This document shows, piece by piece, positions 1 to 11,154 of a stretch of DNA of 64,000 nucleotides (positions are counted from its first letter, which is position 1; the number at the start of each line of letters is the position of its first letter). A program made the translations under genes and the position numbers. The notes below the pieces were generated by a model. That model was not told the origin of the DNA. It searched no databases and saw only the letters and a list, made by a program, of their open reading frames with translations. This stretch comes from Taenia hydatigena (Eukaryota; Platyhelminthes; Cestoda; Cyclophyllidea; Taeniidae). Location: assembly GCA_036345935.2 (NCBI GenBank), contig JADWOT020000004.1:15741423-15805422 (forward strand), read 5' to 3'.

Positions 1-154
1 ATATCATAGTCAATCTTTGCATTGAAAATCAAATTAAATGCACCGGTGTTAAAAGACTTTTTTTACCATACTAAGAAAGATTGCGAGTTATGCATTAAAT
101 ATTTCACAATGATTGCTAGTTTGTTTTGTCCACTCATCACCCGCCAAACTCGCA

Positions 155-1132
155 ATGAGGCGTGCGGATCCTGATGTCGGGGATTCCGGCAGGAAGTTGA
201 TTATTCTTTTAGATCAAGCGTCTTTGGAGTCCGTAAAGGGTGCAGGAGGTAAAGAGTATCAACTGCTAAACCCGGATAAGCACAAGGATCGGATATTAAA
301 ATCGAATCGTGATGTGTCAACGGTTCGGCCCGATATCACCCACCAATGTCTGCTAATGCTTCTAGACAGCCCATTAAACAGGATGGGTATGCTTCAGGTA
401 AATAGCTCTATGAGTGGCTTTTCTCACTACCTCAGCCCTGCGTTACTCCATACAGTGTGTTCATGATATTAAGCCAGAGAAATGAGAGTTATTGTTTTAG
501 TCATCCTGAATTGTTCACATGCTGTTGTTCGAACATCATGTTGTAAAGTTCAGGGAAACTGAATGCTCTCTTCTCTTTGAGATAGTGCTCACATATCTAT
601 ATTTAGTAATTGGCTTGTTATCAAGCTCTACTTTGATTTTGGGATTACGGTCTTTGTATCGTAGGTCTATGTTCGAACTCAAAAGAACATTATCATTGAG
701 GTCAATCCAAAGATCCGGATTCCACGCACATTCGATCGTTTCTGCGGTCTAATGGTTCAGCTTCTTCACAAACTTTCCATCCATGCCGCTGAAGGCAACC
801 AGGAAAAGTTGCTCAGGGTTGTGAAGAACCCCATTACTCGGTACTTTCCTGCCGGCTGTGCGAAGATCGGCATGTCCTTCTCTGCAGATAAAGTCATCCG
901 CCCTTCTGAAATTCCCAATATGACCCGATTAGGCACCTCGGAATCCATTGTGGTTGTCATCGGCGCAATGGCACATGGGTCCATTGTCTCTACGGCTGGT
1001 GACTTCCTCGATGAGGTTGCATCAATTAGCCGATTCCCGCTTTCTGCTGCTCAGGTGTGCTCTCGTGTATGCACAGCATTTGAAGAAGCCTGGGACGTTG
1101 AAAAATTTGAACCCTCTTTGTCATCGGCTTGA
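155..1132 (+). CDS. EMG1: EMG1/NEP1 18S rRNA pseudouridine N1-methyltransferase, two exons
   Basis: Exons 155-397 and 665-1132 join in phase 0 across a 267-base GT-AG intron (donor CAG|GTAAAT, acceptor ATCGTAG|GTC) to give about 236 residues; the human protein is about 244. EMG1 is a SPOUT-fold methyltransferase that methylates N1 of a pseudouridine in 18S rRNA and is needed for nucleolar 40S assembly. Family signatures are seen in order: GRKLIILLDQASLESVK near the N terminus, RPDITHQCLLMLLDSPLNR at the end of exon 1, then NPKIRIPRTFDRFCGLMVQL, IVVVIGAMAHG and FPLSAAQVCSRVCTAFEEAW towards the C terminus. The start chosen is the ATG at 155, which gives the usual short leader before the conserved strand. 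No acceptor or earlier in-frame ATG is evident upstream. The reading frame is intact, so the gene looks functional. Confidence 0.95.
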
Positions 1133-4100
1133 GGGGAGTGCCTTTATTGCCATTTTGTACATATATTTATTTTCTTATTTCATGTCACTGCTTTATTTCG
1201 CTATTCATCAATTAACACACTCCTTAAGGTTGTTCTCTCGGTGCCTCTGTGCGCACTTTTGAGAGATTGACCGAGTCATCGTGTGTGATATTAATGGGTC
1301 TTCTTCCTCACGTTCTGTGAGGCAGAAGAGGAGTCCAATTTAGTCCCGTTATCTCTAAGATGGGACTTTTGGAACACATTTTTGGTGGTGTTTTGTCCTG
1401 GTTTATCCTCATGTCATGTTACGTGCTCGTGAGGGAAGCGCCAGGCAAATATAGCTTCGCTTTTTTGGCTTCCTGTCGAAGAGCGAGACATCTTGTTTCA
1501 TCTTTGAAATGTGCTTGCGAAGCTTTCGACGAGCCGAGTATGGGCCTGTTGAATAGCAAAACCTGTATCACGAACGTTCTGCGAATTTCTTAACCTTAGT
1601 GGCTTTTTGCGGTCAGACCCACATTTCCATGTAGCCAATCGGCTTCTGCTTTTGTTAGGGAGGAGGCCAGGTACGTATAGCGGTTTGTGCATTTTCTTTG
1701 AATTGTTCTTTTTGTAAGGCGACCTATGCGCTGTTAGAGTGTGATTTCACGGATTTTCGTTGGCGGTGGAATTCCGCTCATGCTGAATTACGATGAAATT
1801 ATTTGAGGTTTAATCGGGTGCCCATTAATGGAGTTGTCTTTTGGAGAATGGGCTCTTTCGTTGATTTTCGTTCGAATTTTTGTGCTGCTTCTGTCAAACG
1901 TTGGAACGGCCTTAGCTTCTTCGCTTCACTGTTTTTTGCTAAGTTTTCTTTGAACTTCTATGGTGACATGGATGGATTGGACATAAGATTCCACGCGGTG
2001 AGTGGTTGAAATCGGTGAAGTGGTCACTGTTGTTATGAATGTGCGGTTCGAAATGGTCTGATCATCCAGGTTTACCTCGAGATAGTCCGATATAGTCTTT
2101 CGTCACCACATGGCATGGTTGCCAGGGAAGGAAATCAAACGCCACCTTTTTCATCTCTTGGGACGAGATGAGTCCGTAGTAAATTTGTTGAGAAGACCTG
2201 TAAGCAGCATTGGGTAATCTGAGGCTGTGAGCGCTATCAAACGAAGTCAGCTATAGGGAGGACGTAGGCGGCAGCACGTTTTGGTTTGTTTGTCGTTCTC
2301 TTGATCACGTAGTGCCAGCAGTTCGCTTCTTGCAAGGATGTAGGGTGTATCAAGATACGCTCCTGAGAGGATAAATCACGAGTCTTGTCAAACGGTGCGG
2401 TGTTCGAATGACACTAGTTGGGGGTGTGATCGGTGCGATCACTTGACTACCGGTTAAAATACCAGCGTCCAGGTGCTGGTCGGAGTTTGAAGTATCTGGT
2501 GGGCTGGTTCATTGTTTTGCAGTGGTTATTCGTGACGGTTGAGCGTGTTTCGTCTGTTTGGCACTTTGTGATCGTGAGGGAGACGAAGCATGGGCGCTCC
2601 TCCGCTGTGAAGAACTTTCTCGGGTTGATGAGGCTGACTCAAATTGGAAGGGTTTATCAGATGACATTAAATGGAAGTACTAGTTCCCTGCGTACAGTGG
2701 TTTGAGTGATTATTGGCACGGACACTTGAGTGACTTGGCCCTGGTAAGTTGATTGAACTTCAGACTGTACGAGATTACTCGGTTTGCTCCTTTTGATTTA
2801 GGTAGGAAATGATTGCATCCAAATGTACTTAAAAATGCCATTGGTTTGGCAGTTCTGATTGATCGGTGCAAGCGTTCGATCCGTCATCTGGATTTGTTGC
2901 AGGACGGATTGTCCACTTATTGAATATTGGGTTTGTTTCCGCGTCATTCCTTTTTTCTTTTCAAAGGGTTACTTTGGCGCTCCCACGCTGCGCCTTTGCT
3001 GAGCGGCCTAGCAGTCGGGCCATGCTGTTGATCCCAGTTCCTATTATTCATGGACAATACAAGTTTTGCCCGAGTTTCGTGTCTTTTCGTCTTTGGGGAA
3101 GTCCCAAGGCGCCACAGCGGTAGCAGCGGAAAGCAAATTCGATCTCAAAGTACATTTATCCTGGTTTTACCCATGATAAACTTTGGCTGGGCAGAAGAGG
3201 CGTAAATGTTGTAGATGGGCGAATCTGTGACTACCCCTTACAGAAGGGTTGGAATTGGCGTCTAGCATCGGCAGCCGCCTAAGTTGTATCATGCAGGAAC
3301 GCTATTAGGAACCGAGGCTGCACTGGCTGTGACACGGCGAGCAGCACTAAAGCGAAACGTTGCTTGCCCCACGAAAGCGCTTAAAATCTCGTCCATTATT
3401 CGACGGCTCTGCGTTTAGAGAACTGCTTCTGTGATTGGCAATGGGTAAGCTTGATGATGCACGTCTCTCCTTCCTCCAATACAATTTCCAAATAGGATGA
3501 AACTTCAGATCGAGTAGAATTGCCGGGAGTGCTTAGTGACGTCTGGGTTGCGTGGCTTTTCAATTGCCTGAAAATTTGATCAATGGCACGGTTGATCATG
3601 GGAACTTTTTCTACTGCATCGACTGCATTGATGGCTGACGCGAAGAGTTGACCATGGGGAGCTCCTGGGGACAACGCAGAGTTTGCCTAACTCTTGGTTT
3701 TGGTGTAGGAGGTCCTCAGGGTCATGGGTGTTATTTCCTTGTTGAGAGATACGGTCGGCAGCTTTGATTCCTTCTGCATGTTGGCAACACGCGTTGTGCT
3801 CTGGTAGTGTCTTCTTTCGTCTTCAGGGAAGTTTTGGGGCAGTTCGTCATCGCTGTGTTGATTTTTAGAAAACCTGGATGCACTGAAGCTGCATTAATGC
3901 GGATGGTGGACCGCCCAGTGCAGACATGGATCGGCTTAAATGTTATGAAATTGAGTAGTGAATAGAGTGTGCAATTCACGATGCTTGACGTTAAGGGATA
4001 TCAAAAATTAAGTTGGAAGCAAGTACTCGACTCTGGACCGTAGTGCAGGAATCCCGTTTTTTCATAAGCGAAAGTCAGCCAAATAAGCAAGGCCAACTTC

Positions 4101-4850
4101 ATAGCTTTGGTTAGCCTCTTATCCAACAATGAATTAGGGGTGCGGTGGCTCCGTTGACGCCCTTTGATGTTCTCACGGTCCTGAGACTTTACACAACAAT
4201 GACTTCAGTGTTTAATCCTTATTTCAATTTAACTCTATGTCGATGAATGGAGTTACTACTGTACCATTATTAATTATCCGTTTCGTACTAAATTATTGCG
4301 GCTGTCACAGGAGCTCATGATGTTAGCGTGCCAAGTCAATTACTTGAAAGTGATCTCGTTAACTGCAAAGCAACACTTTGAATTTCGTGGCATAAAGGAA
4401 AACTGGTAAATTACGTACAGTTCGACGTGCCAAGTCTACCAATCGACTGAGTGATTTACCTCTTCTGGATTTAAAAATTTGGCTCGGTTATTATTGTGCG
4501 AGATAACAAGAACATCGCGAGTTTTGGTAAATGAAAACTTGCGATGCAAAGTATGCACAAAAAACGTGAAAAAAGTGTAGTTATTTTGCATTTTTATGCA
4601 TCCTTTTGCAGGTATTGTAAATAGTTTCATGGTGAGTGTATTGCAATAGAGCAAATGCGTTGTATCCTCTTTTGGACTTCGAGATCTGAGCATGGCTTCA
4701 AAACCTTATTTCGGCCGATCTGACTATCCACATTGAAGGCCTGTCTTCTGTGAAGTTAATGTTGGATTATCAGCTGAAATTATGGGATGATTGCACTCTC
4801 AAATTGGGTTTGATTAGCACAACCGAAGTGAAAGTCAATACACATTTATG
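1133..4850. other. Intergenic region after EMG1, no gene recognised
   Basis: No ORF here shows family similarity or paired splice sites. From about 1250 to 3100 the + strand is visibly rich in G and T, which produces several long but unconvincing + strand ORFs. A short stretch at about 3800-3835 read on the minus strand resembles the start of the dispersed TRIM-like repeat described below, but it is too short to call. Confidence 0.5.
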
Positions 4851-4856
4851 CTCTTG

Positions 4857-4880
4857 ATTATTAAAATTAATTTTAATAAT
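4857..4880. repeat. Perfect 24-base AT-only palindrome
   Basis: The half-site ATTATTAAAATT is followed directly by its exact reverse complement with no spacer. It lies in AT-rich intergenic DNA between EMG1 and the TRPM gene. It could form a cruciform, but no function is evident. Confidence 0.85.
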
Positions 4881-7800
4881 CTTTTAGAGTTTTAGTGTCT
4901 TAATGAATAATTTACTATTGCATTAATTGAACAGAAACCTTAGATTACAACTTAGACAGGATTAACGGAATAAAATCTGTGGTTTGTTATGCTGCACTAA
5001 TTTCATGCCCAGTCACGCTTACCCTATTGGTGAATTCTCATTCTGATAATCCGCAAAACCTAATTGGTTACCTCTCTAGGTCAGATTTCGTTGAGACAAC
5101 CTCGCCTTCACTTTCACCCCGTAGCTGGGTCTCGCCGTATCCAGGGTGATTCTCGTCGACCTTATGTTTAAGTTTGCATAAGTTTGGTCGTTTTTTGCGT
5201 TTAAATATCGCTTGGAGTGTTTTCGTGTTACAAGTGTTATCATTCTTGCATAGGTCAACCCACGTGTATGTCCATTTTGGTTCTTTCGCGAAATCCATTT
5301 AATCAACTTATATAACTTCCACTTTGCTCCCTTTTTCATGTTCAATGCAACAACAGCGGTGCTTACTAATACTATTCGCATTTATTGGCTCATGCCAGCA
5401 AAGTCTTACGCCGTTAATCATTAATTGCATCAATTGTGGGTGTTCTCTTGACAAAATGTGATATTAATTATAACTTAGTTGAGCCTATTTGTTTTTTGCA
5501 TCCGTTTCACTATTGTAGTTTTACAAAACTTATTGTTCATAGCCCTCAAACAAAGTTTTAGCCTGTTTGTTTAGTCGCATACAAGTATAACTAGCCTTAG
5601 TATCTTTGTAGTTCTATTTATCTGAAGACACTCCTTTAATCTTGAGATGATGTACCAAATCCAAGTTTTTGCTTAAAACCGGAGCTTAATAAACGCAATG
5701 CTGCCTTCTCGTCTGCTATAAATTATTGAACTTTGCTGTTATTACTACTACAAGCTTTTCAAATGTAACCGATAATCGGTCATTTGTTATTTAAGCCTGA
5801 CACATTTCAACTTTCACGATGTGAAAGTTGGTCATGCCAGGACTCATCTCTTCTGCGTGGTTTTTTAAAGAACATCTTTAAGTCTCAATATTTTATGTCT
5901 AGGGAATGTGAAATAAATCAAATAATTATTCGCCTTGATGCGATTATATACGTGTGCTTGTCGTCTGCTCTACTTATCTAAGAACCGCTCTAGGCTCTAA
6001 AATTTCTGTCTAGCCGTGGAAAATCTATTCAGACCGTGCTTTTAGAGATGAGAGTGAATTAGCCCAACTCACTGCCTTCCCATTTCACCCGATTTATTAT
6101 GTCAGTAACTTTGTAACACGTCGAGGAAGGAAAAACACTCTTGTACTGGTAGAACGCACTAGAAACACCAGTGTCAAGAGTGAACGTCACCATTACCGTT
6201 GCTGCTGCTTTTATTAGCGTTGATGCAGTCACGGTTTTAATGTGAGACGAGAGTTTGCGTGCGCTAGGTTGACACGGCGGCACCACCTGTCAATTCGCCT
6301 GTCATGACCCCTGATGCGTGATACAAACGCACCTCGTTTTTTTGATTGAATCAATACGTTTTCCCTCTCACTTGTATAAAATAAGAAGGTCCAATCTGAT
6401 CCTTATTTTAAATGCTGAGAGGATGGTGAAAAGTTGTGGTTTACTATCCCTTTTATTGAAATTTGTCGTCATAGCACTCCAAACACCTGAAATAATGTCC
6501 TGAGAGGACTCAAACCTAAGTAATTCCACCGAGGGACTTTTTTGATGATTCGGCTAATTCCAGGGGTACTAGGAAATTTGTTCAAACCTGAGGCGAAATT
6601 GATCAAAATAGACTTTGAATTCTCCCAGTTAAATTTCTCTAAAGCAGTCATTAACCATGCTTTTTGATCGCTTCTCGGGGCTTTAAAATTTTGTTCAGGA
6701 AGGTTGTGCTTAATTAGTCATGGGTTTCAGCTCTAGGTCATTGACCTCAATCCTGTGGTAGCATTAGCCTCGATATTTTTGACATGGTGTTATTTGAATA
6801 GACTATTTCTGAAATCTTTTGATCACTGCACCAAAGAAGGCAAGCAGAAGCTTGTTCGGAACTGAAGGCAGTAGTTAATTTTGTTGTGACCTTTATGTAC
6901 CCTCCTCTTTATATCGATGCATGGGGTAACTAAATGGCGTTTTTTGTTTGAATAAGTTATTTGGAGCAGAGCAGGCAGTTAATGTGCATATATAGCCTTT
7001 GAAAAGACCAACTTTGCGGACAAGCTCTACCACAGGGCGCATGTCTTCTACCAACATTCAAAATTACCGGTGCGCGTATAAACTTAGAGATTGGTACAAG
7101 TGGCTTGTTAATTTGAAAGAGGATCAAAATTTCATTAGTTAATATGCCTAGTTGCACGAATGCATGAAAATAAGGCAATCGTTCCACTTTCTCTGACCTC
7201 ACTTGGACATTCACTGACGCCATGGCTACTGACCTTCTCCCTCCTTGTCTCTGTCATTCGCTATTCAGGTCACAATCTCTGATGTTGTGACGACGGTGTC
7301 TACACCCCCCAGTCACACAACACTAAAAGAAGGAATGTTCTAAACTGGTAAAGACGTTGCTCTGCCTTTTAGAGTGTCTGCGCCTTAGGTTTGAATACTC
7401 ATCGCTCATTTCGGTTTTCTCCAGCCCAAGGTGCGGCGATTTCATCTGCACACTACTTTTACCGATGCCTTAAATTTGAATGTCCTTTGGTCATCAGTAT
7501 TATTGCGTGGCCCTTTCTTCCGTTGGCTGAAGGCGTGGTGATTTTAAAAGGCCACACTTTTTAATGCTATAGAAAATTCTACCCTTGATTCTAAATGTTC
7601 AGCGTTCTTCTGCGGTCTTCTAAAGGTGCATTCACAACTAACTTTACTGTTGCCTTCATTTTGTAGTTACAAGCATGTTCTCTCGTTGGAAAAATTCCAC
7701 GTATTACTCCCGAGAGGCTCTAGAATGGAGAGTTTAGTGGTCCAGAGGTGGATCACCATGTAAAGACTCATAACGATGGAAAATATTAACTCTTCCCTTT

Positions 7801-9234
7801 ATTTGAAGTAAGAACAATATGAAGGAAGCTTAATTTTAAGGTCCTCATGTTTCACTGCGGAGTAGCCCCATGTAGACAATAAACGGCAGAGTAGGGCTCT
7901 CAACAATGGGAGATGTAGTTGCTTCATTTGTTCAAAAACAGGACTTCTGAAGCTGCTTACCTGCCTCACTCAAAAATGTATTTAGGTTTGCATGTTCAGC
8001 GCTTGTCTGGAGTCTCCTGAGGGTGAATTTTCAACGGTGGAAAATGTTACTGTTTTGCTCGAAGCATGACGATTTCAGGATAGCAGCCTTACTCCAACGT
8101 TCATTTTCGGTCCCATGGAGGTAGATTTAAATGAGTTGAGGAATTTTCCCCCGATTTTTTTTCACCCTCCAAGTAGCGTAGTTTTTCTGAGCACCTCTCT
8201 TCTACTTTAATGCTCAAAGTCAACTATGCGGAGTACTTCGCCAATTTTTTTGAGCTGTGAATTCGGGAGAAAAAGAAATTAAATTAGAACTCCTTTCCTA
8301 ACCACTGACTGGTTTTTTGCTCATGGTGTGTTGTGTGTGACACTACAAATTTCTTTGATCTGCTAATTTTAGAATGTGGAAAACCAAGTCAAAAAGAGAT
8401 GTACATAATTTGTATCATCTTCCAGCCAAAATTTGGCTTAGATTTCTTTACTTTTGTTGAACTGTTTGCTAATTCTTGCGTAACAAATGGCCTTTTAAAA
8501 CGCACACTCCACATACATGTAGAATGTCTAAATGAATCAAATTGAAATATGAGGATCATCGCCTTTGTTATCAGTCCCTGTTGATTTTACCAAACTACAG
8601 CCATGCTACTTGACTTTTAAACAAAAAATAACGTAGTCACATAATCTCGCGTTCCTTACTAAAGCCGTAAATGGGTGTAATGACAGGGAACACTTGTGTT
8701 GGATACGTCAAATAGGAAATTCATGCTGAAAATGTTGTTTGTTTTTGCAATAGGCTAAAGTAATGGAAAATTAAAGCCAAAAATTGCAGATTTAAATGAC
8801 CGGCTTCTCATTTATAACATTTTTGATGCCAACGTCACGTATACGTGACATTCCGATTTTCTTACCTCGGCCATATGTTCTTTGACAGTACTTGATAAAT
8901 AAGTGCATCGAATTGTTTTCAAACAAATCTCTTGAGTTTAAGACCATAAAATAACTGCGGAATATTTTTTTTCTGCAGACAATTGTATACTTCCTTAGTT
9001 TTTAAGTGGTAGCTCAATTAGTTTCACAATTGGTCCCAGTTGTTGTCACTGCATGGACTGCGGTAGTGAACTTTTCTCCGTGAGCATATAAAGTGCGGCT
9101 TTTATTAAGGACTCTCAAGTTTTCGATTTCCAGGTGAATCGGGTGCTTTTGCCGCCTGCCTAAGCCAAGAAACAATGCAACAAGTGACAATTGTATGCAC
9201 GGTTCAACTACTATCGACGCAATAAAATGGCAGT
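4881..9234. other. Intergenic AT-rich DNA, no gene recognised
   Basis: ORFs here are short and resemble no family I know. A diffuse, diverged sequence similarity is visible between about 7590-7650 and 7990-8060: both contain an ATGTTCAGCG start followed by a similar TC-rich and GGTG stretch. This suggests an old duplicated repeat. Apart from the stem-loop at 5808-5830, nothing else stands out. Confidence 0.45.
5808..5830. repeat. Perfect 10-base inverted repeat with 3-base loop
   Basis: CAACTTTCAC at 5808-5817 and GTGAAAGTTG at 5821-5830 are exact reverse complements separated by GAT. The structure could fold as a stem-loop in DNA or RNA. It is not followed by a T tract and has no associated gene. 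Confidence 0.85.
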
Positions 9235-9748
9235 TTAGACGTAGTATTTTAAGGGCGCTGTATCAAGTCGGCTACTCCTGTAGTTTAAACAATTATCAAC
9301 TGTTGAAAATTGGTCGCATAGTCCCATGAAACTGTTATCATCTAGAAGCTGCCTACTTTCAGACTTCCCCTGTGTTGAAGGTTTGCGATATGACTCTTGA
9401 ACTGATTTTGAAAAAAAGGCAAACGTTGGGGTGCTTGAGATAGGGGACATCACTACACTTTCAAGGTCAAGTTACAGATAGTTTTGGATGTTTGGAATGG
9501 ACTCAAACAATGTTTACTAAAAGTCTTTTGTTCCCTTTTAATCTCCCTTTCCCTTGTCGGCACATCGACAGATATTGACTCGCAAAGTGATCGCACACAA
9601 ATTCGTGCACATAAAGCAACAGCGAGCATTAGCGGAAGCCAAAGGACCAGCATAAATAACTGAAGAAGAGGAAGAAGAAATAGACAGACAACGTAGAGTT
9701 GTTCAAAGGATGCAGAAATCGTTTTTGGGCGCGACCCAACTTCCGCAC
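9235..9748 (-). CDS. Candidate two-exon ORF with hydrophobic N-terminal segment
   Basis: Not recognised. On the minus strand, exon 9748-9518 (acceptor TTTGAATTGCAG) and exon 9452-9235 (acceptor GAAAGTGTAG, stop at 9235) join in compatible phase through a GTAAAC donor. A methionine at 9653 begins MLVLWLPLMLAVALCARICV, which looks like a signal peptide or membrane anchor. A polar tail of about 95 residues containing SVQESYRKPSTQGK follows. Upstream of the methionine the frame is also hydrophobic, so the segment could be internal to a longer protein. A competing reading starts at an ATG near 9962 (MAEVVTKQPAEK) and uses another frame. The call rests only on splice-phase agreement and hydrophobicity. 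Confidence 0.25.
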
Positions 9749-10830
9749 CTGCAATTCAAAGTCAGCGACATTATTCACTCCAACACTCCTTCTTTCTGCA
9801 CCACCAGCCTCGCCAACGCCACCAACCGAGAGCCCTGAGTTCTCCCCTTACTATTCTAACTAGGTGCCAACGTACTACTTGCTTTTGGTAAGTAGGCTGT
9901 ATCATGTTTTATGTCTGCCTACCTTCTCAGCCGGCTGTTTGGTCACTACCTCAGCCATTTTTAAACGCCTTAAGCACCACAAATCTTGGGTCAATCAGGC
10001 GCGGTTTCTGTTTGTTAAAACATGATCTCAAGCTGTCGCGATCCACCACGTAGAACTCGTTTTTCGGTAGTTGCCAAACGTTGATACCATTTTGACAGCC
10101 CTCCTTTGAGGTGTTCTGACAGGTCTGATTATCCGCAGTTGATTCCTTCACTGCATCATTGTCATTCTGGGGTCGAAGATGCAAAGTTTTGATCGGAATC
10201 ACCCTACAGTTGTAATGATACGTGTATGGGTAGTTTCTGGTGCTCCAAACTGAGGCCATGGGAAGCGAACATCTATTTTGCACATAAAAATAACCAAATA
10301 GTTCCGTTTCCTATAGCCCGAGTTTAAATGGGCCATTTGAAAATCTCTTAGTTGTAATGCGTCAATAAATCGTTTTCTTTGCCTTATAACGTCTGACAGG
10401 CTTGGAATTCGGCGTCTTAATGTAGTCATGGGCGGAGTGATAAACGATTGCATCTTTCAACTGCTGGTGTCAGTCACCATTAGTAAATTTTGAAGTGCAT
10501 GACTTTCCAGAAGCTGTCTATTTCTTTAAGACCAAATGGCGGCTGCTGTTTCTTTGATTGCCAATTGACTCTGAAGTGCTTGGTCTTTCCAACAACATTT
10601 ATGTGACGCTTTGATTGGCCTATATGATCACAAATTCACACATGTGGTATGTGTGACTGGGAAATGCTGAAGGCCATTGAAAAGCAAGAGTGTGAGTTTA
10701 GTTATAGCTGGTGTTATTTGAAAAATAAAACATTTGGGTAGGTATTATTACCATTTCTTCTCCTTATCCTCAAGATTCTCGTAGATAATGTACTAATTTT
10801 GATTCTACGTTTTTTCTGATTTCTTAACAG

Positions 10831-11154
10831 CTATCAATTAGTATGGTACCAACGAAACCCCTAATAGTCATCGATGAGATGAATGTCTCGTCACCAGAGA
10901 TGCAGCAACAGGAGCTGCAGTTTGGGAACATTCGGACCCAGAACCACCAAAGCCATAATCATCAACTTAGCCCCCAGCATCATCACAACATTGCCATTTC
11001 ACCACTGCCTCCCGTTCACCTCCGCTATAATCATCACCACAGCCACCGCCGAGGGAAGAGGAAGACTTCTACACTCTCTTCCAAGTCATCGACCTCTTCA
11101 TCGTCGTCGTCGTCGTCCTCCTCCTCCTCGTCTTCTAAGTCTATTTTCATCCCG
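10831..11154 (+). CDS. Putative first coding exon of TRPM gene (His- and Ser-rich)
   Basis: An acceptor (TTCTTAACAG) precedes an ATG at 10843, and a strong donor (CCCG|GTGAGT) follows at 11155. The encoded 104 residues are rich in His and Gln, then run through a serine tract of more than 20 residues and end in KSIFIP. That ending is similar to the KFIP-type motif just before the first TRPM homology segment. The exon ends in phase 0, whereas exon 16850 needs an incoming phase 2. A mini-exon supplying the DPHR-like residues is therefore expected between them. If that mini-exon does not exist, this exon belongs to another transcript. Confidence 0.45.
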
